Shown here piece after piece: positions 16,407-24,740 of a stretch of 41,221 nt of DNA. Within the stretch, counting starts at the first letter, position 1. Every line of letters begins with the position of its first letter. The notes below the pieces were generated by a model that made no database searches, was not told the origin of the DNA, and saw only the letters and a list, made by a program, of their open reading frames with translations. Both the position numbers and the translations under genes were made by a program. This DNA is from JAYRWN01 sp041917975 (GTDB lineage Bacteria > Bacteroidota > Bacteroidia > Chitinophagales > Saprospiraceae): positions 1 to 41,221 of the forward strand of contig JAYRWN010000084.1 in NCBI GenBank assembly GCA_041917975.1, read 5' to 3'.

Positions 16407-17810
16407 ATGGAACAAAGAGCAAAACGAAGCAGTACTATCCACGAATTGGTACATAATTTTGAAACCAGCTTTTCAAAAGGTGAGCTTCCAGTTTCTAACG
16501 AAGAAAACCTTCTCAACATTATTTCTTATTACGAAAGAGAAAAGGAAGTTGATAAGGCTTTAGATGTCGTTAACCTTGCTATCGAGCAATTTAAGTACCA
16601 GGTAGACTTTTATTTGGCTAAAACCAGATTATTACTTAAAAAGAATAAGATAAAGGAAGCACAAGAAATACTTAAGAACGCAGAATCATTAGCACCAGGT
16701 GAAGTAGAAATATCCATACTTAATGCCATTATTTTTTGCGAAAAATATCAATATAACGCCGCTTTACAATTATTAGGACAAATCTCGAGCGATGTACCGG
16801 TAGCCCAACAGGCCAGAATAAAATTATGCGTGGCTTATGTATTTGAGCACATGAAAGATTATGATAAAATGTTTCAGGTCCTGCAAGAAACTTTAGCCAT
16901 TGATCCTGACAATCAGGAAGCTCTTGAAAAAATATGGGTCAGTGTGGAGTTATCTAAAAAATACGAAGAATCGATAGAGTTTCATCAGGAATTTATAAAT
17001 AACCACCCTTATGCTTATTTAGCCTGGTATAATTTGGGCCAGGCTTTTTCCAGTATAGGTGAGTACGAAAAAGCAATTGATGCTTTAGAATACTCATTCC
17101 TCATCAATGAATTTTTCGAGATGGGCTATCGGGATTGCGCAGATATTTGTATGCAAATCCAAAACCATCCTAAGGCTTTACAGGTTTTATACGACATCAT
17201 CAGCAAATTTGGAGTGGATGAAGAGACCTTGGTATCCATTAGTGAATGTCATATTCAACTCAATCAATATTTTCAAGCAAAAAAAATCTTGATCAAAGCT
17301 GTAAAATTGGACCCCTACAATGATGAAATCTATTATTTATTAGGTCAATGCTTTAGCAAAGAAGAGAAGTGGCATTATGCCATCAATGCTTATAAAAGAG
17401 CATTGGATTTGGAGGATCGCCGGGAGGAATTTCATGCCGGGCTGGCTGAAGCATACATCAAAACGAATAATCTTAAAGCTGCACAAAGTCATCTGGTCGA
17501 AGCTACGCGGTTAGCTCCGGATCAATACATATATTGGGCACAATTAATCAAGTTTTTTATTGACACACATCAATTGTTAAAGGCTCATAAAGCGGTAAAT
17601 AAAGCCGATCACGCCTGCGGGGATACAGAAATTATATTTATTAAAGGTCTATGTTTATATCTCGACGATCAAAATAAAGCAGCCATGGATGTTCTGGCTG
17701 AAGGACTTAAAGATAATTACGCCGCGCATGCCGTGTTGAAACTGATGTATCCGACTATTCTGGAAGATGCGGAAGTGAAGGCCATGTTGCGTTATTATCA
17801 GCAGGACTGA
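16407..17810 (+). CDS. Tetratricopeptide repeat protein (467 aa)
   Basis: A soluble protein without signal peptide, built almost wholly of TPR-type helical pairs. Clear repeats carry A-x-x-x-x-P spacing: around 140-190 (MFQVLQETLAIDPDNQEALE), 205-240 (WYNLGQAFSSIGEYEKAIDAL) and 310-360 (YYLLGQCFSKEEKWHYAINAY). TPRs mediate protein-protein contacts; a partner cannot be named. The gene stands alone, with a 219-bp A/T-rich region upstream and the convergent glucokinase gene downstream. That upstream region shows no convincing promoter, only a TATATTTA near-match. Confidence 0.85.
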   Translation: MEQRAKRSSTIHELVHNFETSFSKGELPVSNEENLLNIISYYEREKEVDKALDVVNLAIEQFKYQVDFYLAKTRLLLKKNKIKEAQEILKNAESLAPGEVEISILNAIIFCEKYQYNAALQLLGQISSDVPVAQQARIKLCVAYVFEHMKDYDKMFQVLQETLAIDPDNQEALEKIWVSVELSKKYEESIEFHQEFINNHPYAYLAWYNLGQAFSSIGEYEKAIDALEYSFLINEFFEMGYRDCADICMQIQNHPKALQVLYDIISKFGVDEETLVSISECHIQLNQYFQAKKILIKAVKLDPYNDEIYYLLGQCFSKEEKWHYAINAYKRALDLEDRREEFHAGLAEAYIKTNNLKAAQSHLVEATRLAPDQYIYWAQLIKFFIDTHQLLKAHKAVNKADHACGDTEIIFIKGLCLYLDDQNKAAMDVLAEGLKDNYAAHAVLKLMYPTILEDAEVKAMLRYYQQD

Positions 17811-17852
17811 TGACTCGTTTGAAGGAAACTATTTACTCGACTATTTATTTTA

Positions 17853-17880
17853 TTGGATGTTGTTTACTTTTCTAACTTTG
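17853..17880 (+). promoter_or_regulatory. Two-element Bacteroidota promoter pointing antisense into ppgK
   Basis: TTG (17853-17855), a 17-base spacer, then TAACTTTG (17873-17880): both elements with permitted spacing, on the plus strand. The next gene downstream (17890-18645) is on the minus strand, so a transcript starting near 17887 would be antisense to its 3' end. Chance occurrence is possible. Confidence 0.3.
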
Positions 17881-17889
17881 TAACAATAC

Positions 17890-18645
17890 CTATTTGACTT
17901 CACCATGCCATAATGCAGCGGCACCAATGATACCGGCATTATTCTCCAAAGTGGCAGGCTGAACAGGAACACGGGTAGTCAATAATTTACCCCAACTATT
18001 AAATTGTTTGCTGATGCCACCACCCAGGATAATTAGATCTGGGGAAAAAAGAAGATTGAGATGGTCCAGATAATGACTAAATGCAACAGCCCACTTATTC
18101 CAGGATAATTTTCGACGTTTGCGCGCGCTATTGGATATATATAATTCGTAAGAGTTTTTCTTATAGTACAAGTGACCGAATTCGGTGTTGGGTATTAATC
18201 GGCCGTCATAAAAAAGGGCGGATCCAATGCCTGTGCCGATCGTCAGGAAAATAACCGTGCCGGAAGCAGGTATTCCAGCTGCGCTATATTCCAATTCGGC
18301 CAACCCCGCCAGGTCGGCATCATTTGCTACTTTAAAGGGTAATCCACCGGTTTTTTTAGATAAAAAATCGGGAACATCCAGATTATACCAGCGCTTACTG
18401 ATGTTGGCGGTGCTTTTACACACCCCATGATGGATGATGCCGGGAAATCCACAGCCGACTTTTCCTTGCCAATTCAATTTTTGAATAACGGATTTTATCA
18501 CTGCAGCCATGTCATCAGGATCACCACCTTCCGGAGTCCCCATTTTTACTTTACTGCTGACAAATTCACCATTGGCTAAGTTTACTATAGCCGCTTTTAT
18601 TCCTGTAGCGCCGATATCAATACCTAAGGCCGCTGTGCTACTCAT
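17890..18645 (-). CDS. ppgK: Polyphosphate glucokinase, ROK family (251 aa)
   Basis: Phosphorylates glucose using inorganic polyphosphate (often also ATP). The N-terminal phosphate loop is LGIDIGATGIKAA (7-19). The catalytic Asp lies in ANDADLAGL, the second phosphate motif is LTIGTGIGSAL, and RLIPNTEFGHL is characteristic of PPGK proteins; the ROK zinc-Cys cluster is absent, as expected for PPGK. Length 251 is normal. It is the last gene of the seven-gene operon and overlaps the PKD-cyclophilin gene by 4 bases. Dependence on polyphosphate rather than ATP is inferred from the family. Confidence 0.88.
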   Translation of the reverse strand: MSSTAALGIDIGATGIKAAIVNLANGEFVSSKVKMGTPEGGDPDDMAAVIKSVIQKLNWQGKVGCGFPGIIHHGVCKSTANISKRWYNLDVPDFLSKKTGGLPFKVANDADLAGLAELEYSAAGIPASGTVIFLTIGTGIGSALFYDGRLIPNTEFGHLYYKKNSYELYISNSARKRRKLSWNKWAVAFSHYLDHLNLLFSPDLIILGGGISKQFNSWGKLLTTRVPVQPATLENNAGIIGAAALWHGEVK

Positions 18646-19541
18646 TTGATCAAGGTTATTTTCATACTTACATTTTCTACGGGGCGGTTTCTTCCATCTG
18701 TGCTTATTTGGGCTATTTTATCGATAACTTCAAGGCCCGAGATTACTTGTCCAAATACGGTATACTCCATATCCAACGCAGGAGTTCCTCCTTGTTCAAG
18801 ATAAGCATTTTTTTGTTCTGGTGTATAAAGAATGTTTTTTCGGGCTTGCAGGGCATTAAGCTCGTTTTCAGTTTGTGTGCGGCCATGGACAATGTAGAAC
18901 TGTGATCCGGAAGACTTTTTTTGTGGATTGACATTATCTCCGGTGCGGGCGGCAGCAATAGCCCCTTTGGTATGAACATGTGCAGCATTAAATTCTGCAT
19001 CCACCTGATAACCTGGCCCGCCTGCGCCTAAAGGGGCTCCGGCCGGGGCATTCCTCGAACCCGGATCGCCGCCCTGGATCATAAAACCATCGATGACCCG
19101 ATGAAATAAGAGACCATCAAAAAAACCAGAATCCACCAGAGAGGTGAAATTATCCTGATGTAATGGCGTATCATCAAAGAGCACAGCGGTCATCTGACCG
19201 AAGGGGGTCTCAATGAGGACCAGGCATTGATTTGGAGGCGTTACCATGATATTTTTACTACTGATTTTTAATTTATTTCCTTTGGAGGCGGTGAGCTGAA
19301 TAGTATAACGTCCTGAACGCTTATAAATGTGTTGCGGGTGAGGATCAGAAGATTGCTTACCATCACCAAAGTCCCAGAGATAAGTATCAGCCAGTGAGGA
19401 TTGATTGAGCATTTTACAGGTATCAAGGACTTGCACATGCTCGGGGGACACCAGAAAGGCCGAAGATGGTCTGGAGCATGCCCATCCATACCAGACAAGA
19501 ATACCCAAAAAACAATATCGCACGTGTAGCCAATTAGCCAT
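18642..19541 (-). CDS. PKD domain-cyclophilin fusion, exported peptidyl-prolyl isomerase (299 aa)
   Basis: An N-terminal hydrophobic segment ends at C22 (WAC), a weak lipobox. Residues about 30-100 are a PKD domain (YLWDFGDG, then HIYKRSGRYTIQL). Residues about 106-298 are a cyclophilin: FHRVIDGFMIQGGDP, GAIAAART, SGSQFYIV and YTVFGQV, with the catalytic Arg in FHRV. It has the Bacteroidota-type insertion ending YTPEQKNAYLEQGGTP. PPIases speed proline isomerisation; the PKD domain probably binds protein or glycan in the envelope. It lies 10 bases after another cyclophilin gene and overlaps ppgK. The PKD-cyclophilin order is unusual. Confidence 0.88.
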   Translation of the reverse strand: MANWLHVRYCFLGILVWYGWACSRPSSAFLVSPEHVQVLDTCKMLNQSSLADTYLWDFGDGKQSSDPHPQHIYKRSGRYTIQLTASKGNKLKISSKNIMVTPPNQCLVLIETPFGQMTAVLFDDTPLHQDNFTSLVDSGFFDGLLFHRVIDGFMIQGGDPGSRNAPAGAPLGAGGPGYQVDAEFNAAHVHTKGAIAAARTGDNVNPQKKSSGSQFYIVHGRTQTENELNALQARKNILYTPEQKNAYLEQGGTPALDMEYTVFGQVISGLEVIDKIAQISTDGRNRPVENVSMKITLIK

Positions 19542-19551
19542 GTCTTAAAAA

Positions 19552-20214
19552 TTATTTTAACGTTACTTTCATGGCAATGTCCTGGACCGGGCGGTCATTG
19601 GCATCACGCTGGGCATTGGCTATTTTTTTCACCACATCCTGACCTGCGGTGACCATCCCAAAAACGGTGTATAAGTTGTCCAAAGGAGGATAACCGCCAT
19701 TCTGACGATATTGGGCCCGTAATTCCGGCGAAAAAGTCATTTTATTCTGTTGCTCAATGGTATTAAAAACTTCATCGGTGAATTGTGTTCCATCTAAGCC
19801 ATCCACAATGTAAAATTGTGAACCGGAACTGCGGCGTTCTGGATTCACTCCGTCAGGTTGTCTTGCTGCGGCTAAAGCACCTCGTAAATGATGATGTTTG
19901 CCTGCTTCAGAAGGGAGGGTATAATCCGGGCCACCTGCTCCCAACATCATACCAGGGGCTGCTGTTTTCGAATCCGGGTCTCCACCTTGAATCATAAAAG
20001 TGGGGATGACCCGGTGAAATAATGTGCCGTCGTAATAGCCCTGCTTAACTAATTTGATAAAATTCTTTTTGTGTTCCGGAGTATCATCATTTAATATGGC
20101 TGTGATTTGACCATACGACGTTTCGATGATTACTTGAGTTTCATTGGACTGGCAGCCGGACCACAGCCAAAGCGCTAAAAGCCCCCAATAAATTTTTTGT
20201 GTGAAGTTGTTCAT
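19552..20214 (-). CDS. Cyclophilin-type peptidyl-prolyl isomerase lipoprotein (220 aa)
   Basis: An exported PPIase. The start at 20214 gives a clean lipoprotein signal peptide with lipobox LWSGC21; the longer upstream reading frame lacks this logic and runs through the neighbouring gene. The cyclophilin core shows FHRVIPTFMIQGGDP (catalytic Arg), GALAAARQ, SGSQFYIV and the YTVFGMV strand, with the same EQ-rich insertion as its neighbour. Its ATG overlaps the stop of the 116-aa gene (ATGA). Together with the PKD-cyclophilin it looks like a tandem duplication in which one copy gained a PKD domain. Confidence 0.92.
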   Translation of the reverse strand: MNNFTQKIYWGLLALWLWSGCQSNETQVIIETSYGQITAILNDDTPEHKKNFIKLVKQGYYDGTLFHRVIPTFMIQGGDPDSKTAAPGMMLGAGGPDYTLPSEAGKHHHLRGALAAARQPDGVNPERRSSGSQFYIVDGLDGTQFTDEVFNTIEQQNKMTFSPELRAQYRQNGGYPPLDNLYTVFGMVTAGQDVVKKIANAQRDANDRPVQDIAMKVTLK

Positions 20215-20561
20215 TGTTCTAAAATTGGTGCAAAATATTGAATTATTTTTTCTTGAAGGTATTCGGTTTGCTCTTTTAAATCCCATGCGGGCACTTGCCC
20301 GGACACTTCCCAATGGGGCCAGCCGTCCGCATCTATACCTTTAAAGGCATAATAGCCATCGTTGCTTAACAAACGGCAGGTGGCGATGTGCATTAAATCT
20401 TGTTTTTCTTCTTTGGTATATTTTATTTTCCATTGGCCGAGTTCCCTGATGCCAATAAGAAATAATACCGCATTCATATCCGGCAATTCGGTGCGTTTAA
20501 ACTTATCTTTTAGAAAATGCCGTACGCGTAGCCACTGAAAATCTCTTTCCCAACTCTCCAT
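20211..20561 (-). CDS. Conserved protein of unknown function (116 aa)
   Basis: A soluble, charged protein with no signal peptide or TM. Notable segments are MNAVLFLIGIRELGQW, KYTKEEKQDLMHIATCRLLS and GYYAFKGIDADGWPHWE; the pattern of 'GIRELG', 'KEEKxDLMHIA' and 'DGWPHWE' looks strongly conserved, and I recall similar unnamed Bacteroidota proteins. His and Cys in LMHIATC could bind metal, but this is a guess. It is tightly packed in the operon (28 bases after the permease gene, 4-base overlap with the cyclophilin). A TACCTTTG box overlaps its start region at 20564-20571, but a transcript from there would miss the ATG. Confidence 0.7.
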   Translation of the reverse strand: MESWERDFQWLRVRHFLKDKFKRTELPDMNAVLFLIGIRELGQWKIKYTKEEKQDLMHIATCRLLSNDGYYAFKGIDADGWPHWEVSGQVPAWDLKEQTEYLQEKIIQYFAPILEQ

Positions 20562-20589
20562 TACAAAGGTAATTTTATCATTATCTGTC

Positions 20590-21825
20590 TTATTCCTGCC
20601 TGATGAATGTACCGATTTTGTCTGAACGAAAAGCTGGCAATAACGATGCGACCCAACCTATACCAAGGACAACTCCGCTTACCATTAAAAAATCCCACCA
20701 CCGCAGTGAGATGGGGTAAGCATCAATGATGAAACCTTCTTTAAGAGGCACCAGGCCAAATTGTTTTTGCAGGAAATAAATCAATAGAGCTAAGATAAAA
20801 CCTCCCATCAACCCAAGTGCACTGATCAATAGCCCCTCTTTGATAAAGATTTGCATAATCAGGCGCCTTTCTGCTCCGATGGCTTTAAGGATGGTTATAT
20901 CTTTTTGTTTTTCCAAAACGATCATCCACAAGGCTCCGATGAGATTAAAAGCCACCAGCAACAAAGATAAACTCAGAATAGCAAAAGCCATCCATTTTTC
21001 TACATTCATTAATTTGAGAAAAGCTTCCTCTTGTTCGTATTTATTGCGGATATCAAAAGGGCCACTATTGTTTAATATCCCCCGGATGGTTTTTTTAATT
21101 GTTTTTACCTCCGACTTGGCCTCTAACTTAAGTTCCAAAGCGCCTATCTCATCCGTATCATAGTGCAGCAAATCCTGACAAAGTGATAATGGGGCCAGAA
21201 TATATTCATTATCAAAATCCTGCTGGATGCTAAATACTCCGGAAGGATAAATATGTCGCCACACAAAGGCTTGGCTGCCACTGACCAGGGCGGAAGAGGC
21301 TGAACGGCCTGGAACGTACACCGTGATGGGAGTAAACTGATCTTCAATATCGGTGTTCAAACTGAGATTTATGCCATGGCCGACCAAGGCATAAATGCCG
21401 ACAGTGTCCGCCACCAGGTTTACCCCTTCAGTAAGCATGGAATCAATAGAAGTGACTTGACTAAAAGAATAATCCACTCCTTTTATTTTACCAAAATCCC
21501 GATTGTCTTTATATTCAAATAAGGCCGTTTCTTCCAGAGTGCGGGAGACTCCGACTACACCACGAATACCCCTTATTTCCTCCAATTGCTGTGCAGTAAT
21601 AGTGAACACTTTGCCGCTTTGCGGAGTCACTTTCAGGTCGGGATTGAAGGTGTTAAACAAAGAATAAATGACATCTTGAAATCCGTTGAATACCGACATC
21701 ACCAGGATTAAAGCCGTGGTTCCAACCGTGATACCCACCACCGAAATGCCGGTAATAAAATTAATTAAATGCGACGATTTTTTACTGAACAGATACCGTC
21801 GGGCTATAATGGAGGACAGATTCAT
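20590..21825 (-). CDS. LolC/LolE-type ABC transporter permease, FtsX family (411 aa)
   Basis: An inner-membrane permease of the type that extracts lipoproteins for delivery to the outer membrane. The N-terminus is the classical IARRYLFSKKSSHLINFITGISVVGI with TM1. A MacB-like periplasmic domain spans about 45-270. Three C-terminal TM helices follow (around 280-310, 325-350, 375-400), including the LLVAFNLIGALWMIVLEKQKDITILKAIGA stretch whose EKxxxIxxLKAxG coupling motif contacts the ATPase. No ATPase (LolD) gene is in the window. It lies 4 bases after the NagZ-Bla gene. FtsX-like permeases of other function are the alternative. Confidence 0.88.
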   Translation of the reverse strand: MNLSSIIARRYLFSKKSSHLINFITGISVVGITVGTTALILVMSVFNGFQDVIYSLFNTFNPDLKVTPQSGKVFTITAQQLEEIRGIRGVVGVSRTLEETALFEYKDNRDFGKIKGVDYSFSQVTSIDSMLTEGVNLVADTVGIYALVGHGINLSLNTDIEDQFTPITVYVPGRSASSALVSGSQAFVWRHIYPSGVFSIQQDFDNEYILAPLSLCQDLLHYDTDEIGALELKLEAKSEVKTIKKTIRGILNNSGPFDIRNKYEQEEAFLKLMNVEKWMAFAILSLSLLLVAFNLIGALWMIVLEKQKDITILKAIGAERRLIMQIFIKEGLLISALGLMGGFILALLIYFLQKQFGLVPLKEGFIIDAYPISLRWWDFLMVSGVVLGIGWVASLLPAFRSDKIGTFIRQE

Positions 21826-21829
21826 GCGA

Positions 21830-24727
21830 TTAATTCAGGATAGACTGGTAGATAATATCCTGGATTTTCTCCCGGTAATTGTTTTTGTTGAGGGTGTTGT
21901 TAGAAGAGGAGGGGTAGGTGCGGTTTGATAAAAACACATAAACTAAATTAAATGACGGGTCCGCCCACACCGCCGTCCCGGTGAAGCCGGTGTGTCCGAA
22001 AGTTTTATCCGATGTTAGTGGAGAAGTGTTTTGATTGTTATTGGCATTCAGTTCTTTCATATCAAAGCCTAAACCCCGGCGGGTGGAGGTCATATAGCGC
22101 GTGGCGAAAGATTCTATGACCTCAGGTTGCAAAAATTGTTTCCCACCATATTGCCCTTCATTCAAGGCCATTTGCATCAATACAGCCAAGTCATGGGCAT
22201 TAGAGAATAAACCGGCATGACCACTTACTCCGCCCAGCATGGCAGCACCCATGTCATGTACATACCCTTGTACGCGTTGAAACCGGAAGTAATTATCGTT
22301 TTCTGAGGGTACAATGTATTTCAATAGAAATTTTTTATGAGGATTAAATGCTATGCGTTGCAACCCTAAAGGCTCATAAAAATTACGATGGCAATATTCA
22401 TCCAAAGGTAATCCGCTGATTTTTCGTACCAATTGGGCCAGGTAATAAAAACCGAGATCTGAGTATCGATAATTGGAATTTGTTCTTAAATCCGATTTAG
22501 CAATGCGTGTCCAAATCGTGTCTTCATAGGCTTTTTGTAAATATAAATTTTTAGCTACCGGGGTGGGGAACATTTGACTGGCTATGGATTGATAGAACTT
22601 TGGGCTGGGATGTATTTTTCGTTTAGTTCCTACCAGGGTTTCGCGATAAAACGGAATCCAACCGATCAACCGACCATGATGTGCTAAAATTTCTTTGATG
22701 GTAATAGGACCTTTATTTGTCCCCTTTAAATCTGGAAAATAATCACCAAGCGTTTGAGTAATATTTAATTGGCCTTTACCGACCAGATCCATGATCGCCA
22801 AAGTGGTAGAGGCTACTTTGGTGACCGAGGCAACATCGTATAAATCAGAAATAAGTACCGGCTCGGTTTTATCGTAAGTATGATGGCCGAAGGCGGCTTC
22901 ATAAATAATTTTACGGTCCTTAGCCACGAGTATTTGGCAGCCAGGAGTCGCCCGCCGAGCTAATAGTTCACCAACGACCTGGTCAATTTTTAGCAATTGT
23001 TGTGAGGACATGCCCACCCGTTCGGGTGGGCCATAACCCAGGCGTCCCAAGGAGGAAGTACGATAACCGGTATTAAATAACAAGGTAGTCGAGGGTGATA
23101 CCGGCAAACGACCCTGAAATGGAATGGCCCCAAATAACATCTGCGCTACGACATCCTGGACCAGGGGATCATCCTCATAAGCACAAATGACCTGAGGTGT
23201 CTTTTCAAAAAATTTTAGACTATACGGGTTGCCAAAAACGATGAGAATCACATTGGTTTTTGCGGATAGCTGTTCTATAAAAGGTGTAATGGTTGCCGGA
23301 AGTCCATACTGGTCTTTGGAAAAACGGCCTAATGCATGCAAACTCACGATGACCAGGTCTTTCGAAGAAAAACTTTGTAACAAATTGGAACGCTGAGCCT
23401 CACTAAGGTCATAACCCAAAGTATAATTTTTAACTTGGGTGTAATCAGCCATCCTGGTCTGCAAATTATTGGTTGTCTTTGCACCTAACACCAGACTATG
23501 CAGCTTAAGGGAATCTAACTTAACAATGGGTAAGAGGCGGTGATCGTTTCGAACAAGTGTTACCGCTTGCTCTATAAGCTTTTGTTTAAGGGCAATCGCC
23601 TGAGGTCTTTGAATATCCTCTTGCAGACCGGTTAAAGTGATGACCGGGGTAGCGGTTAAACCCATTTCGTACTTGTGGTATAATATTTTTTTAATCCTTT
23701 GTTGTAAGAGATCCCAGGTCAATTTACCGGTTTGGAGGCTTTTTTTGATAGCACGAACCGATTCATCCAGGTTTTGCGGCAATAATAACATATCGTTCCC
23801 GGCTAACAGAGCCTCCACTTCCACTTGACCTACCTGGTAATTTTTAGTTACTCCTTTCATTTCCAAGGCATCAGTAAAGACCAGGCCCTGAAAGTTCATC
23901 TCCTTGCGCAAAACATCAATAATGTTTGAAGACAATGAAGAAGGAACGGTTTTTCTGGGCTCAATGGCTGGAACGTTCAAATGAGCAATCATCACACTTT
24001 TTATGCCCTGTTGGGTTAAAGAGCGGAAAGGGTATAGTTCTAAACTATCCAGGCGGGTTTTGGGATGCCCAATGATGGGTAGATCCAGGTGCGAATCAAC
24101 ATCCGTGTCGCCATGACCCGGAAAATGTTTTGCGCTGGCCATTACTCCGGCGTCTTGAAGTCCACGCATGTACATATACCCCTTGACGGAAACGTTGGTC
24201 CTGTCCTCTCCAAAAGAGCGATCATTGATCACCGGATTGTTCGCATTATTATTGATATCCACCACCGGCGCAAAATTGATGTTAACACCAATGCGCTTCA
24301 ATTGAAAGGCCACTTCTTTTCCAAATTCATAGATCAGATAATTATCCTGGATGGCCCCTAACATGAGCTGCCGCGGGTAGCTGATGCTGTGGTCTTTAAA
24401 ACGCATACCCAAACCCCATTCAGCGTCTATGCCCACCATGAGCGGAACTTTAGACATGGCCTGATAGACATTGGTTAATTCGGCTTCTTTAAGAGGTGTA
24501 CCTTGAAAAAAACACAATCCACCCACCTGGTACTTATTAATGGCTGATTTAACGGCCTCTACATGGTCTGCTCCTAAGTTCGAGTGAGCGCGAATCATGA
24601 ACAATTGACCGATGCGTTCGTCTTCTTTCATCTGAGCATATACGGAATCTACCCAGGCCTCGGCCTGGCTGTGAGTCAACCGTACATCCATCAGGACCAC
24701 TGCCAGGATCAAAGCTAATCTAAGCAT
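21830..24727 (-). CDS. Fusion of GH3 beta-N-acetylglucosaminidase (NagZ-like) and serine beta-lactamase-type hydrolase (965 aa)
   Basis: A signal peptide (about 1-20) precedes a GH3 domain (25-360) with the NagZ loop K200-H-F-P-G-H-G-D-T-D-V-D-S-H213 and the nucleophile Asp in FTDALEM (D286). A GH3 C-terminal-like linker (380-560) follows. The final 400 residues are a class C beta-lactamase/DD-peptidase fold: S634-V-T-K637 (SxxK), Y755-S-D and GHTGFTG (HTG-like). Expected role: trimming GlcNAc from peptidoglycan fragments and acting on D-Ala-D-Ala or esters in the envelope. The two-domain arrangement is known in Bacteroidota. YSD replaces the commoner YSN in the second catalytic motif. It is the second gene of the operon. 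Confidence 0.9.
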   Translation of the reverse strand: MLRLALILAVVLMDVRLTHSQAEAWVDSVYAQMKEDERIGQLFMIRAHSNLGADHVEAVKSAINKYQVGGLCFFQGTPLKEAELTNVYQAMSKVPLMVGIDAEWGLGMRFKDHSISYPRQLMLGAIQDNYLIYEFGKEVAFQLKRIGVNINFAPVVDINNNANNPVINDRSFGEDRTNVSVKGYMYMRGLQDAGVMASAKHFPGHGDTDVDSHLDLPIIGHPKTRLDSLELYPFRSLTQQGIKSVMIAHLNVPAIEPRKTVPSSLSSNIIDVLRKEMNFQGLVFTDALEMKGVTKNYQVGQVEVEALLAGNDMLLLPQNLDESVRAIKKSLQTGKLTWDLLQQRIKKILYHKYEMGLTATPVITLTGLQEDIQRPQAIALKQKLIEQAVTLVRNDHRLLPIVKLDSLKLHSLVLGAKTTNNLQTRMADYTQVKNYTLGYDLSEAQRSNLLQSFSSKDLVIVSLHALGRFSKDQYGLPATITPFIEQLSAKTNVILIVFGNPYSLKFFEKTPQVICAYEDDPLVQDVVAQMLFGAIPFQGRLPVSPSTTLLFNTGYRTSSLGRLGYGPPERVGMSSQQLLKIDQVVGELLARRATPGCQILVAKDRKIIYEAAFGHHTYDKTEPVLISDLYDVASVTKVASTTLAIMDLVGKGQLNITQTLGDYFPDLKGTNKGPITIKEILAHHGRLIGWIPFYRETLVGTKRKIHPSPKFYQSIASQMFPTPVAKNLYLQKAYEDTIWTRIAKSDLRTNSNYRYSDLGFYYLAQLVRKISGLPLDEYCHRNFYEPLGLQRIAFNPHKKFLLKYIVPSENDNYFRFQRVQGYVHDMGAAMLGGVSGHAGLFSNAHDLAVLMQMALNEGQYGGKQFLQPEVIESFATRYMTSTRRGLGFDMKELNANNNQNTSPLTSDKTFGHTGFTGTAVWADPSFNLVYVFLSNRTYPSSSNNTLNKNNYREKIQDIIYQSILN

Positions 24728-24740
24728 ATTCTTTTTGGCT

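Noticed and set aside
20564..20571. TACCTTTG box on the minus strand just before the 116-aa gene
   Set aside because: A start about 7 bases downstream would lie inside the coding sequence, and the gene is 28 bases from its operon neighbour. It is treated as chance unless the start is wrong.
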